Program-made: the position numbers and the translations under genes
Assembly: GCF_964355755.1 (NCBI RefSeq)
Contig: NC_092680.1
Coordinates: 14,733,001 to 14,797,000 of the forward strand
Source: Antedon mediterranea
Lineage: Eukaryota > Echinodermata > Crinoidea > Comatulida > Antedonidae
Direction of reading: 5' to 3'
DNA length: 64,000 nucleotides
Part shown: one piece after another, positions 1 through 11,070 of the stretch
Numbering within the stretch: the first letter of the stretch is position 1
Layout: every line of letters starts with the position of its first letter
The notes under the pieces: model-generated
What the model was told of the DNA's origin: nothing
Databases searched by the model: none
Seen by the model: the letters and a program-made list of their open reading frames with translations, nothing else

Positions 1-1133
1 TTATATGAGTTTCTGACTAATGAAAGTAGGTCTACTGCACAAATGCAGGATAAGTTTGTAGTAAGTACTTTGAAAGACGGTGTTCTCTTCTCTTAACTCA
101 TGCAACATCAAAGAGGCCAACGAAAGAATGCTACTTTACATCAAAAATTTTTCCAAATGGCATCTAACAATTCAATTCAACATATGGTATAATACATTAC
201 AAAATAAAAGAAAAGATGAAGGAGAGAGGACCAAAACTTTTATCTAACGATTGACACATCACAGTTAAGCAAACAAGTCGGCATAAATGATCGCTCAGTG
301 ATCTGTCATACTTTATGCCTATCCTATCACATCAAAAGTAAAAAATTCAGAATAATAATTCCTGGTCATTTTTGCGTTAAGTGTCATTTATTTCGGTAAA
401 AAAATTAGGTGCATTTATACCAATGTAAACCACATACAGTATGTTCACATAATTATATATGTCAAAGGTTATAAATTGTATTTCCAGTCATTTTATGTGA
501 AAATGTTTCATTACTACAAATATAAATGTCTCTATTCTGAACAAAATGACACCAAAATCGATTGAAAATGATCAGTAGTTACTGAGATATACAGATAAGA
601 GGTCAAAGGTCAAACTGGAAGAAACGTCATTTCCGGACGAAACTTTTCATTAGAGCAAATAGAAATATGTGGTTTGTGAACAATTTAACACCAGAATCAA
701 GTCTCTAATGTTTATAGTTGCCAAGATATGAACACTTTTTGTTTTTATGGTGGCCATTTTGAAATCAAGATGGCCACCATACCGGGCGTTGGACACTTGG
801 CACCCCCCGATATTTTGAATCTATATACATCAAAGAAACTTTGTGGAAAGTTTCATGCTTTGGTAATAAAATGCACAACTTGGCTATTTTTATGGCGTTA
901 ACTGCTCTACTATTACGGTTCTCATTTATTTGATCATTTCATGCTATCACTCTAAATATCTTTTTTCAATCTTTTTGCATTCAACTATATTTATTTCATA
1001 CAATATTTTTCTTGGTGAAAAGGGAGGAACACATAATTTCTCATATTTTAATCTCATTTGGCAATATTTTTATAATCTATACAGTATACTAATAGTCAAT
1101 AGATAACTTAGACCATATCTGACTGATCTCCCT
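1..1133. other. Non-coding stretch with a dispersed repeat
   Basis: No supported gene. Positions about 540-790 contain a repeat with the recurring phrases caaaggtcaaa, gacgtcatttccgg-like text and tggccattttgaaa. Related text occurs at 14780-14940, 24380-24740 and 26320-26400. Confidence 0.4.
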
Positions 1134-1829
1134 TCATACATTCAGGACTCCACGGACTTTATCCGCAAAATTAACCAAATTCAAAATGTCTTCTAACTCA
1201 ACGCGAAGTACATACAATTGCTTATAGAGTTTTGGGCTGGTTTTAAATGTTCCATCCATAAACCAGGTTGTTGAATTGCAATTGACGCAAGCCATCTGAA
1301 GTTGCAAAAACTGTGACACGGTCATTATTACCAATCATAGCATCAACAGTTTTCATCCATTCACCATCAATTATTAGGTCTTTCAGCGATTGTGGCTGAC
1401 CAGGGTGACTTTTACTTCTTTTGATTCTGATGTTTCTTTTTAGACTTTCTGCACAAGTCATAGTAACACGAACATTGAGTGGTTGTTTGGCCATCTCATC
1501 AATGACTATCTGAGCTGGAGTTGCTCCAGAAGTTGTAGCTTTATCCATAATATTATGTCTTACTTTCTCTGCATGAGCTTTCATGATGTTAACTGCATGA
1601 TTGTGTTCCGATACATACTGCACTTCGGCCATATCGATGTCCGTAGTACACCTTTGCAAGCAAACTTTCTACGTGAAGAACACTCCCAAATTATCGAACT
1701 TCTGTTAGACTTACGTTTAGTATAAAGATAACCATCATAGCATAATTTGCGACCTCCCTTATTATTTGTAATGAACTCCATTTTGAAATGATTTGTATTT
1801 TGACAACGTGCCTTATTTAAACATAGCAT
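1134..1829 (-). pseudogene. FLYWCH zinc finger / MULE-type transposase-like remnant
   Basis: Three overlapping minus-strand frames read continuously from 1829 down to 1134 if two frameshifts are allowed. The first part (1829-1581) looks like a FLYWCH finger: it has GGRKLCYDGYLYTKRK and a WECSSRRKFACKG block, with the distal HNHA histidines in the next frame (1659-1243). That frame continues as a basic linker and ends at FATSDGLRQL, and the last frame (1334-1134) carries WFMDGTFKTSPKLYKQLYVL, the start of the MULE-like transposase domain with the DGTF aspartate. FLYWCH plus this domain is a common animal transposase-derived architecture. The rest of the transposase is missing and both frameshifts break the gene, so it should be non-functional. 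Confidence 0.75.
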
Positions 1830-2589
1830 ATAAATAGGGTAAAATTTATTATGAATCTAAGTAGGAAGTGTTTGATGTTTTGGCAGTGGCATTTGGAAGA
1901 GGTAACATGAAAAGTGTAGGCATCTCTTTGATTAGCTTTTATATTGTTTCTAAATAACACCTACACCCAAACTGCTATTCATAATAACACAATTGAATAA
2001 AAATTGATTGTCCAGCACTCCCACTTTACAATGGTCAAGTCCATTGTTGGGTGGCTTTTTACAGGGGTGGCTTTTCTCCGATTTACCATTGTGCCCGAAA
2101 GCTCTGCTAACTTTTCTGGCTGTTTGCTTTTTTTTTTTGTATCTCCATTGAGATCCAGGCACACGGATACCCACAGCATTGTCATTTTTTTCAGTAATTT
2201 GCCTTTGGATTTATATAATATATTTTATTTTTATACTAATGTATGTGTTTTATTTAACTGTAATGTAATATTTTTGTCTTGTTTTAATGCTGGAATTGGC
2301 TATGTTTATTTAGTTGGATATTTGTTATCTATTGTATATTTTAATATAAGGCATCCTGTCATTGGCGTTTTCGCTGTTGGGTGTATGTGAAATAAAATTA
2401 AAATAAAATAAAAGTCAGATTAAAATAAATTAATAGTGCATTGGCTATAATATGAAAGAAATAAATGTAATGGTTTATCACTCAAGAATAGAGAATAAAA
2501 ATCTCCAATCCTCTATCTTCAGGTCTATGTCAGTGGACCAGAGAGAGAGATAATCAAAGGGGCATTACATGGAAGCAGTAGAGGACCCA
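1830..2589. other. Non-coding, AT-rich; possible LINE-like 3' tail
   Basis: A 128-codon open frame on the plus strand (2004-2390) is very hydrophobic and T-rich and has no recognisable domain. It ends in an ATTAA/AATAAA-rich tail at 2388-2412, which resembles the 3' end of a LINE. I do not call a gene here. Confidence 0.3.
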
Positions 2590-2975
2590 GGTTAGGGAAG
2601 GGATTTTTAGAGCTGTCCCTAAAAATTTGGACGAGGCTGTTTTAGCAGCATTGAACGTGCAAGGTTTTAAACAATTGGAAAAACAACGGGAGGCTTTAAA
2701 CATGTACGTGCTGCACGAGAAGATGACTGCACCATGTGCCTGAATAACATAGAACGAACGTTGTCCCAATTGATGATTAAATTAAATAATTCACCACCCC
2801 CCAAAGAACAAAGAATGTGAGAGATAGCAACAGAGAACTAGGTTATTGTTTTAATTGCGGGCAACCAGGCCACTTTGCACAAGAATGTAATATGCAACTA
2901 CACCCATCGGGAAACGACCGTCAGCCAACCCCAAGACCCGGGGGAAGGCTGCAAGTGAGAGGGGGTCGCCAGTAG
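2590..2975 (+). pseudogene. Gypsy gag fragment with CCHC zinc knuckle
   Basis: Gag-like translation runs through FRAVPKNLDEAVLAALNVQG and a helical region ending in ERTLSQLMIKLNNSPPPKEQ, with a frame change near 2705. Around 2850-2892, in another frame, is a zinc knuckle reading CFNCGQPGHFAQEC (C-X2-C-X4-H-X4-C), followed by a basic Gly/Arg-rich tail at 2930-2975. This is the nucleocapsid end of gag and lies directly before the protease. Frames are broken by shifts and a stop, and the N-terminal matrix/capsid part is absent. Confidence 0.65.
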
Positions 2976-3045
2976 AATCCGGATGGAATGAAATGAACCA
3001 GATAGGTCTACCTGTATACAATCCTGTATATAACCCGAAGGACGG

Positions 3046-3505
3046 GCTTTATACCGGCTGTAGTAGCCGGTACGAGTGCAACTTTACTTATAGATACCGG
3101 GGCTACCTCATTATTTTACCAGATCAATACCGATAAAAGGCCTAAGTTAGAGAACATTAGGGCAGAATTGCACCAGGCAGATGGGAAGCCCCTTATGACG
3201 ATCGGTAGTGCTAGGGTACCAGTGAAAGTAGGTAATACAGTTTCTTCAATGACAGTCATATTTGCTGATTTAAAAGTGACGGGACTCCTGGGTATGGATT
3301 TCCTGTTAAATACCGGCGGAATCCTGAACGTAGAGACCATAGAATTGTGTATAGGGAGTGAACGAATTAAATGTTTAACGGCAGACGGGAACGATTTTTA
3401 TGCACCAGTGACAGTACGAGAAACGGTGGAAATACCGTCCGGAACTGAATATTTGATCCAGGGGTATGCAAGTAGAACCTGTGAAAGAAATGGGCTGGGT
3501 TGAAC
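3046..3505 (+). pseudogene. Gypsy aspartic protease (retropepsin)
   Basis: A continuous frame begins FIPAVVAGTSATLLIDTGAT, in which the catalytic DTG triplet is at 3093-3101 and is preceded by the usual hydrophobic strand. The second half has the ADLKVTGLLGMDFL signature of the retropepsin second lobe (hydrophobic-hydrophobic-G-hydrophobic-D). The frame stays open to 3503. It overlaps the following RT frame by 38 bases, suggesting a one-base shift relative to the ancestral polyprotein. As a family, these enzymes process the element polyprotein. Confidence 0.75.
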
Positions 3506-4215
3506 CATATGATAATTATCGATTGCAGAATAATGGGCTATGTTTAGCTCGGACGCTTGTTGCATTGAGGGAACAATTGTTTCCGTTACATGTTTTAAAT
3601 CCCAGCCCAAATAAGAAAGTGTTAATGGCTGGAACCAAGGTCGGTGTTTTGACTCCTGTTGGTAGTTTCAATAAAAGTGTAAATAAAGAAATTAGATTAC
3701 CAGAGTTTTTGAACGATTTGTTCGAACGAAGTGCTACCGGAGTTGAACCTGCATTTCATTTTAGAATACGTGATTTACTTATAGAATTTCAAGATGTCTT
3801 TGTATCCAGTGATAAAGACTTAGGTAAAACCGGTCTCGTGAAACATTCAATTGATACCAGTAATGCACGCCCAATACGGGAACCTCCCCGGAGACAACCT
3901 GTTAAGTACCAGGAAGAAATAAAGAACCAGATCACTGACTTATTAGAAAGAGGGGTTATTGAGCCTAATGAGAGTCCTTGGGCATCGAACGTGGTACTAG
4001 TTTCTAAGAAGGACGGGACAAAAAGATTCTGCGTCGACTACAGATGATTGAACGATATAACCATTAAGGATGCGTACCCGATACCCAGAATTGATGACTC
4101 ACTTGATGCCCTTGCCGGGGCGCAGTGGTTTTCTACATTGGACCTGGCGTCCGGTTACTGGCAGGTTGAAATGGACGAAGAGGCCCAGAAAAAGTCAGCA
4201 TTTGTTGTACGTGGA
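3466..4215 (+). pseudogene. Gypsy reverse transcriptase, N-terminal part
   Basis: The frame from 3466 reads through a linker into RT fingers: LLERGVIEPNESPWASNVVL, then VSKKDGTKRFCVDYR. A TGA at 4045-4047 replaces the lysine or arginine codon normally between DYR and LND. After the stop the same frame continues LNDITIKDAYPIPRIDDSL and STLDLASGYWQVEMD, which contains the first catalytic aspartate. Near 4205 the sequence jumps out of frame into integrase, so the RT palm with YxDD, the thumb and RNase H are all missing. The enzyme cannot be active. Confidence 0.85.
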
Positions 4216-5146
4216 TGGAGGCGTATCCCCTTCCGAACCAGTCTGCCGAAACTGTGGCTAAGTGCTTTGTGGAAAGGTTTGTGCTAAGGGATACCGCAAC
4301 AGTTACACTCCGACCAGGGACAAAATTTCGAGTCAACAATTATTAAAGAAATGTGTATGTTATTAGGCATACACAAAACCAGGACTACCCCATACAACCC
4401 CAAATCGGACGGCCTTGTAGAACGATTTAACAGGACGTTAGTGAATATAATTGCAATAATGTTACAACCTCTAGAGGACCAGAAAACCTGGGACGAGTTC
4501 CTCCCTTATGCTACGTTTGCATACAGAACCACCCCTCCAATAATCCACAGGGGAAACACCACAGCTGATGATGTTCGGACGAGAGGCAACGGTACCCGTG
4601 GACATGATATCTCCAATAAATCAAATTCCTGAGGAGGATTTTGAGTCTCGTACGAAACATTGGATGGAATTGGCCAGAGAACGAGCCGAAATGGTTTTAA
4701 AAAGAAGTACGAGAAGACATAAAAAGTTGTACGATCATCGATCCGGTGGTAGGACGTTGGAGGAAGGAATGTTCGTTCTGATGTACGATAAAACAAAACG
4801 TAAAGGGGTATCTCCAAAGTTGGAAAGCCTATGGCGTGGGCCCTTCCGCATTGAAAAGAAATTGTCAGAAGTAACGTACCGGATACGCCTAGGACCTAGA
4901 CCGAAATTCAGAATAGTACATTTTGACCTGTTAAAACGATACGAGGGTGAAGTTCCAGTCGAATGGGCGTCAATAATACGAGCTGAACCTCAATCGAACT
5001 TAAGTAATATTGTACCCAAACCGAACTTAAGTGATGATATACCAGTTGAAACTGAACCTTTCTCGTTTCCTGACGACCAGGAATCAGTGGTACGAGAAAC
5101 TAGATACCCCCGCCGAGAACGATGCCGTCCTTGGCGATATAGGTAG
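4208..5146 (+). pseudogene. Gypsy integrase, C-terminal core and GPY/F-like region
   Basis: In alternating frames the core reads WMEAYPLPNQSAETVAKCF, GIPQQLHSDQGQNFES (second catalytic D) and TTPYNPKSDGLVERFNRTL (catalytic E). Frameshifts lie near 4285 and 4570. From 4568 a 192-codon frame carries MMFGREATVPVD, a basic helix, PKLESLWRGPFRIEKKL (GPY/F-like) and VHFDLLKRYEG, the usual end of Gypsy integrases. The zinc-binding N-terminus and first catalytic D were removed by the deletion near 4205. Confidence 0.85.
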
Positions 5147-5184
5147 ATTTAATAAATACGTTTCTTGCTCTTTACAGATTCAGT

Positions 5185-5736
5185 ATGCTTACTTGTGATC
5201 GCTGTGAGGAGCAATTCAGGACCGCCTCGCCGCTCAAACGACACCGGCAGGAGAGGCACCCTAAGCGGTTTTTGTGGAGGAAAGTTCCACACAAAGGCGG
5301 ACCAAGTACGACACGAAGAACGAAATCACCACCAGCATTGAAGGAATAAACCTGTATCTTGTCACCAACAACCGAAGCCGGCCGAGGTTGCCGAGTTTCC
5401 ATCTATAATGGCAGAATTGCCGGTGTTGGATCTAGCTCCCTGATGGACGAGATATTATTAGAGACTCAAAAACCCGTTCGAAAGGTAAGAAGAATATCCA
5501 AGGGAAAGCCGGCTCTTTTATCACCAGATGAACGAAGCGAATTGAGTTCGCAGGAAGAAAACGATACGAATAAAGTTACCGACCCCGTCCGACCTTCTAC
5601 ACGTACCCGTGCAAGCAACGCACTGCAGGACAACATCGCGTGCCAAGTGGTGAAAGTAGTGGAAACCAGCACTATTACTGTGATGCGGATTGGAGACGTA
5701 CAACAAATTGAGGAAACCTCCCAAAGTATTTTTTAA
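5185..5736 (+). pseudogene. Extra ORF with a C2H2 zinc finger 3' of integrase
   Basis: One frame runs from ATG 5185 to the stop at 5736, interrupted only by TAA at 5347-5349. The first 54 codons start MLTCDRCEEQF and contain C-X2-C...LKRHRQERH, a C2H2 finger with H-X4-H spacing, followed by a basic tail. After the stop the frame continues as an acidic, Ser/Thr-rich region with a basic patch (VRKVRRISKGK). The start lies just after TTTCTTGCTCTTTACAG (5161-5177), a good splice acceptor, so it may be expressed from a spliced subgenomic RNA as env-like ORFs are. No transmembrane segment is seen, so it is not an envelope. The role is unknown. Confidence 0.5.
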
Positions 5737-5890
5737 ATTAAGTATAGGCATATTGTTAAACTTTAAACTAGTTAATCTTTATTTTACAAAGGCATAGTAG
5801 ACCCTTTGTATAGAATTGTAAATTAATTGTATTCTTGATAATTTTTAGGCTAAGCCTACTTTCTTGTATTCTGATTCAGGGGACGAATCA

Positions 5891-6160
5891 GTCCGAGAGG
5901 AGGGTAATGTAACGGAATTTGGTATAGTCCAAATCATTTATTTCCTATTGCTATAATGTAGCAGGCCAAATAAGACCAAGTTCTGATTGGCCCCTGGATA
6001 AGTTGTTTACCAGAATTTAGCGCGTAGTTAAATTACACGCACAGTAAAATAGCCAAACAACTTATCCAGGGACCTACTAGGTCTCTGGCACTCTTCGTTT
6101 TGATTCCAAGTGAGTGGGACGTACGAGAAGCTCTTGGACCATCCATCCCATAAATTGTAT
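5891..6160 (+). repeat. Polypurine tract and 3' LTR of the Gypsy element
   Basis: A purine-rich run (GAGAGGAGGG within 5895-5905) is followed by TGTAACGG at 5908, a typical LTR left end. Inside, CCCTGGATAAGTTGTTT (5992-6008) and its exact reverse complement (6055-6071) form a 17-bp perfect inverted repeat with a 46-base loop. The right edge was not found because no second LTR is present for comparison. Confidence 0.5.
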
Positions 6161-6232
6161 TTGTAATTGTGTCATATCATGTTTTTCTCTTTGTATACAA
6201 TATTATGTGTTTAATATGAGTTACTTATATAG

Positions 6233-6445
6233 ATGGGAGAAGTAAGAATCGTCGACCAAGAACAGAAACGTCTTTGGACACTCCGTCTAACAGACAGCAA
6301 CAAAAACGAAGTGGAACTTTCACTGTGGGGTGACCATACAGACATTGAATTGGCTCTTGACCTAAGAATTGAGGTGACTGGTGTCATAATCACTCAATGG
6401 AAGCACACCAAACGAATAGAATCAACTCCAACCATGACGCTCAAA
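6233..6445 (+). CDS. OB-fold exon, RPA70-like (locus 1)
   Basis: A 71-codon exon begins directly after a TTACTTATATAG acceptor and ends at AAA|gtatgt, phase 0. It reads MGEVRIVDQEQKRLWTLRLT, then VELSLWGDHTDIEL and VTGVIITQWK, ending RIESTPTMTLK. The pattern of a beta strand, a basic loop, LWG, and then a terminal ESTP-type strand is that of the OB folds of the large RPA subunit, which bind single-stranded DNA. ATG is the first codon, but because an acceptor precedes it this may be an internal exon. Identity with RPA1 itself is not implied; the family resemblance is by motif. Confidence 0.6.
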
Positions 6446-6784
6446 GTATGTACAAATGAAAAATATTACTTTATTTAAAACACATCATTTACTATACTTA
6501 TATCTCTCTCTCTCTTAATTATTGTCAAGAACCATGCAAACATTGCAAAATACAGAAAAGCAAACATACATAATTTAGCACTAACCAAACAATCCTAAAT
6601 ATTTCAAATTTTAATTTACAAATTATTACAAACGTTTCCTAAAATAGTATTGCTTGAATAATGTTGTATCATTTGTTATTCACATATTCATTAAATATTT
6701 TATCTAAATTTTGCCAAGTGTATTGTATCTCCAGGTTTATTTACTTACAATATATTAAACCTTAAACAATAATGTTTCTATATA

Positions 6785-7855
6785 TTAACACTTTGACTGC
6801 CAGAGGTTTTTCCAGTTAGAAACTGCCACCGCCAGCGTTTTTAGCCCAATTCGATGTTTTTATTAAAGCTGATTGAAACCATGTATGTGATCTGATTTAT
6901 ATGTAATTTAGACTAAAATAATCATAAAGAATTTAGCTTTACAATGGTACCAAGAACGATTTTTAAATCGCAATATGTAAATCGTAATAGTAAAATGAAA
7001 GTAACCCACTTTTTGAATTTTTCGTAGTTTCGCGCAAGAAAGTCGAGATAATCGCGATTTTGTGCAAGACATCACAATATGAAAATATCGCCCGGTGAGA
7101 TCAACAAACAACGAAAAAGTTACTAACACGGCACCGATAGGCCTATAAAAACAAGTTATCACTATCGAAAAATGTATTACATTTTATAAATCATATATCT
7201 TACATCAATGTTTCGCCAAAATCCACATAGTAAAGACACCAGGCCTAGTTAACCAGGCCTAAAGTTGGTCCGGAACCGTTTTACGACTAGGGCTAGGCTA
7301 GCCTAGGCCTAGTACTACTAGCCTAGGCCTAGCTAGGAGATAGTAAACTGATGATAATAACCATACCATTTCAAAACAAGTTTGTTGCGTGAAACTCGGT
7401 AACTTTCAGTAAAACACCAAAATAATTAGGGTATACATACAATAATAAAAGTAAAGACTTCATATTGAAAATGACTCAATTATTTTTTATTCAGATAACA
7501 AACAAACATGTCAATCCACAAAAACCTTTGTAATGCTTCGACGGCAGCATAGCTAGCGCGCGACCGATACACAATGCGCCAAGCCATCGCTCTACGCGCT
7601 ACTGTGATGCGCGGTGTTTGTTATTTCGACAGGTACCATTTTGACAGTCGTTCGTAACCAGATTAGTTACTTTCAAATTGTAAAATATTGACGGTCCAGA
7701 CCGAATATAGTGTTCATATTTATAGTATATACCAATAATTAACCTATCTACCGGATTTCGTAAAAAAACGCGAAAAACGAAGATCTTCGTTTTTGGCAGT
7801 CAAGCGTTGTGTTTCCAAAAACGAAGATCTTCGTGTTTGGCAGTCAAAGTGTTAA
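6785..7855. mobile_element. piggyBac-like non-autonomous DNA transposon
   Basis: The segment is bounded by TTAACACTTTGACTGCCA at 6785 and its exact reverse complement ending at 7855, giving an 18-bp inverted repeat that includes TTAA at each end. TTAA target duplication with terminal repeats is the hallmark of piggyBac-type elements. The interior (1,063 bp) has no transposase frame, so it would need a transposase in trans. Near the right end the palindrome GAAGATCTTC occurs twice, each next to a GGCAGTCAA terminal-repeat-like motif. It lies between exons of OB-fold locus 1. Confidence 0.75.
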
Positions 7856-7954
7856 ACAAAACAATGTCAATTGTTAAATTGAAAATATCCAAACATACTG
7901 ATGAAATTTCAAACAATCATAAATTTATAGAGTATACACTTTTTTTTTATCTAG

Positions 7955-8009
7955 TACTGTACATCAATGAAAAGACGGAGATATTTGGCCAACTGACTGC
8001 CAGTGATGA
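7955..8009 (+). CDS. Possible short OB-fold exon (locus 1)
   Basis: A T-rich acceptor (TTTTTTTTTATCTAG, ending 7954) and a GA|gtaagt donor bracket 55 bases reading LYINEKTEIFGQLTASD. This resembles the start of the third OB unit in locus 5 (63506). Intron phases do not agree with the 6233 or 8654 exons as drawn, so another exon or a decayed site must intervene. Confidence 0.28.
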
Positions 8010-8653
8010 GTAAGTAATCATTTTCATTATCCTATATTGCAATTTTAACCAAAACAAATGCACACATTCATTTAAAATTTAAAAAAGTCCTGGTCAATTT
8101 CTACATTGAAACTGGCTGGCATTGGTATTGCTATATCACTATAGGGCTTACAAACCTTTCTAACTTCAGAATAACACCCCTTATTCACAATAGAAACATA
8201 TAAAACATGTCAATATAATCTGCTCTATTACAATAATGTAATGTGTATGTGACATTTGTTTGACACTTAATGAATCAAATTATCACTCTGACAAAGTTTT
8301 TATCCATAAACCCCACACCTAATTTAACATAATTCCGACTAAAACAGAATGCAATATTGCTAACATACATGACCAACCCAACCAACCAATTCAAGTCCTA
8401 CAGAATTTTATTCTAACAAATCAAAAACATTTATAAACAATTGAAAATTATTACAAGTTCAAAATTTCCCATATATAACAACAACTGTTCCCTTCCAAAG
8501 CACTTTCACTATGAAATTGCTTGGGAACAACAATATTTAATATTTCCAAAAACAAAAATATTTTGATATTGTACAAACAAAACATTTATAACAAACAAAA
8601 TCCAACAACTGCACAAAAAAGCAAAACATGTATTTACATAATTCAATTTACAG

Positions 8654-8862
8654 ATAATATTACTAGACTAGAACGTCCATTTGATCTACTGATAAACAAT
8701 GACGAAAATGAATATGTCGTAACAGTAGTTCAAGGATCAAGAATTGAAGGAGACCTCCTCAACCTGCCAGTACCAGTCCACCTTCAAATTAACAGCAACG
8801 GTTCCCTGATGGAGTGTGTCTCCTTAACCACATACATAGAAGACAACGAAACAGAAATTTGA
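8654..8862 (+). CDS. Terminal OB-family exon (locus 1)
   Basis: After an AATTTACAG acceptor the frame reads DNITRLERPFDLLINND and continues to SLMECVSLTTYIEDNETEI followed by TGA. The terminal block MECVxLTxYxxxNETE recurs at about 47457-47506 and 50060-50115, showing it is the carboxyl end of a repeated gene family and not a random frame. It has the alternating hydrophobic pattern of beta strands and is acidic at the end. It fits the last part of an OB fold, with no zinc site. The upstream phase (one base carried over) is not matched by the tentative 7955 exon. Confidence 0.5.
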
Positions 8863-9540
8863 AAAGTAAAAAGCCACACCAACCGAGCATTTATCTGCCT
8901 GAAAAAAAAAATGCTGTTCACCTTAGCTTACTCTTACAACAAAAATTATCTTGGTGATTAAACTAAGCCTAGGCTAGGACAGGCTATAATGGCATGGACT
9001 AGCTAGGGGCCTAGGCCTAGCTAGGCCTAGTAGGGTCTCCCTAGCCTAGGCCAAGAATAGAATAAAGACATTATTTCAAAGTACTCGTGACAGTGTCACG
9101 CTAGATGTACCAATTATTATTTATTCACGTTTAGAATAATGTTATTTTTTTATGTTAGTAGTACCTTTTTTTTTTAATTTTCTTTCAAAATTACATAGGC
9201 CAGCCCCCTATTCGTTTATTTCATAATTTCCTAAGCTATTTCATCGCTGCCATGACATCAAAACAATAAATGACCTCTTGACCACATATGAAGAAATGGG
9301 TACCCTCCATTTAAATGTAGGCAAGTCACATAGCGACTATGGGTCCCGCAATTTGACCTATACTGCACTGTATACAGACACACAGTATACTATTTCATAT
9401 GATAAAATAGTACAACTTAGCACTATAAACATAATATACGCATCATGTCATACATTAACTGTTTACATTCATATTTTAATGTATGTCCATCATGGTCACC
9501 ATGTAGTATAACAAGGGAGCCATGTTGCTACAGTAAAGTT
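8863..9540. other. Intergenic; GGCCTAG-rich cluster
   Basis: No gene seen. Positions 8965-9055 are dense in CTAGGCCTAG-type palindromes. A short 77-codon frame at 9278-9511 has no domain features and is treated as chance. Confidence 0.4.
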
Positions 9541-9900
9541 AGTACTGTATTGTTATACACCATGCGGTGTTGTTGGCTTAGTCAGCCGTAAAGTATTGTT
9601 GTACACCATGCGGTGTTGTTGGCTTAGTCAGCCGTAAAGTTGTTAATTTGCATAACAAATGTGTCCGCTTATAAAAGGCAACGGAGAGGCGGAATCTATG
9701 TTAGTAAGTTACTGTTTACCAGTTATAACCGGTACAAGCAGTGGTATTGTTAAGCCAGGTTGCCGGTAAGCAGTGGTATTGTGTTAAGCCAGCTAAAATA
9801 AAAGGAATATACCTGACGTTCGTACTGTCGAATTGTTGTGTGTCTACTGCGTTTTAGAAACAGCGACTACTACCAAATTTATTGCGTAACGGCAATAAAA
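9540..9900 (+). repeat. LTR-like sequence with tandem sub-repeats
   Basis: A 46-bp unit beginning TATTGTTATACACCATGC is repeated twice (about 9548-9639), and AAGCAGTGGTATTG occurs twice (about 9737 and 9768). Between them GCTTATAAAAGGCA at 9668 is a plausible TATA box and AATAAAAG sequences follow. Sub-repeated upstream elements, a TATA box and a nearby polyadenylation signal suggest a solo LTR, but its ends and target duplications were not identified. Confidence 0.3.
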
Positions 9901-9924
9901 GTCGTTGAGTAATTAACCAAGAAA

Positions 9925-10024
9925 AAAAAGAGACGCGGAAAGCTCGAACCCTTGCCGATAACCCTTGCCGATGTTATGGCTACGTAATTACGGTTCCACT
10001 GTCTTAACCGCTCGGCCACTCACT
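9925..10024 (-). repeat. tRNA-derived (Leu/Ser type) SINE-like remnant
   Basis: On the minus strand the sequence reads GTGGCCGAGCGGTTAAG, matching the A box and D-arm of Leu/Ser tRNAs, and later GGGTTCGAG, matching the B box. The anticodon stem does not pair and a 13-base piece (ATCGGCAAGGGTT) is duplicated before the B box. It is therefore a decayed tRNA-derived sequence and not a functional tRNA gene. Confidence 0.55.
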
Positions 10025-10119
10025 CACTCAACTTCGATGCCTTTTGGAAGATTCTTCCATTCAGTCAAAGGTAAATAAAAACAATTCTGAATTTCGCAAT
10101 GCAAAATGCTACAAGGTGT

Positions 10120-11039
10120 TGCCAATGCAAAATGAGGACATCAGTTTGACATGGGGCTCTGATGGAGTAGCAATATTTAAATCTTCAACCTTCTCCATAT
10201 GCCACTGACATTGATGGTGAATGAATTGCCTTATCCATTCAAGAGAAAGCATGTTCTAATGGGGGGGGGGGGGGGGGATTGTGAAACCTGTCATTGATGA
10301 AATGAACATTCTAAGCTCTGTTGGTATGAATTGGAAGAACAAAGAGAGTAATGTTGTTACAACATGCTCAACTTGCTCATGACACAAATTCTGTTACTAG
10401 GGGGGTTAAGAAACCATCAATTATACTTCTGTTGATGCATTTCAACATTATAACTGGATTTGCCGTTGATTACATGCATTCTGTCTGTATTGGAGTTGTT
10501 AAAACCATGACATGGTTGGAGAATAATAAAATTAGAGATTTGAATTGTAAAGTTACTAAAATTAGACCCTGTTCAGAAATAGCCCGCCTTTCCAGAGCTT
10601 TAACTAATAGAAAATACTGGAAAGCCCATGAATGGAGGGCATGGCTTTTACATTATTCCCCTGTTGTTTTAAAAGGAATACTACCATCTGTTTACTATAA
10701 TCATTGGATGAAACTTGTGACCGCAATTTTTATACTACTAGATGAGAGTGTAGATCAATATATGATTAATTTTGCCGAATTACTGCTCACAAATTTTGTG
10801 TTGGATTGTGAGGAAATATATGGTAAGGAGTACCTAACATATAATATGCATTTACTAACACATGTTGTAGACTCTGTACGAAACTGGGGACCACTTTGGT
10901 CCACATGAATCATAAGTTAGAAAAAATGGTAACTGGAACCCAGTATGTTCAAAAACAAATTGCCCAATAAGTTTCTTTTATGTAGGACATGCCTCATGTT
11001 TCTTCGTATTGTTTTGATGGAATGTTTCATATTAAATAA

Positions 11040-11070
<31 letters not shown>

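Larger units (their letters stand above)
2590..6160 (+). mobile_element. Decayed Ty3/Gypsy LTR retrotransposon with 3' LTR
   Basis: In order on the plus strand: a gag fragment with a CCHC knuckle, an aspartic protease, the N-terminal half of RT, the second half of the integrase core, a GPY/F-like C-terminal region, an extra zinc-finger ORF, a purine-rich tract at 5891-5907 and a sequence beginning TGTAACGG at 5908 that fits an LTR start. Order PR-RT-IN and the RT motifs place it in Ty3/Gypsy. No 5' LTR was recognised upstream. A large internal deletion near 4205, at least one nonsense codon and several frameshifts make it defective. The right LTR edge is not defined; 6160 is approximate. Confidence 0.8.

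Noticed and set aside
2004-2390. 128-codon hydrophobic protein
   Set aside because: T-rich composition makes a hydrophobic frame likely by chance; it has no signal peptide pattern or family and abuts an AT-rich tail.
5185-5736. Gypsy envelope gene
   Set aside because: No signal peptide, cleavage site or transmembrane segment; the visible domain is a C2H2 finger.
9925-10024. Functional tRNA-Leu/Ser gene on the minus strand
   Set aside because: A and B boxes are recognisable, but the anticodon stem does not pair and an internal duplication disrupts the molecule.
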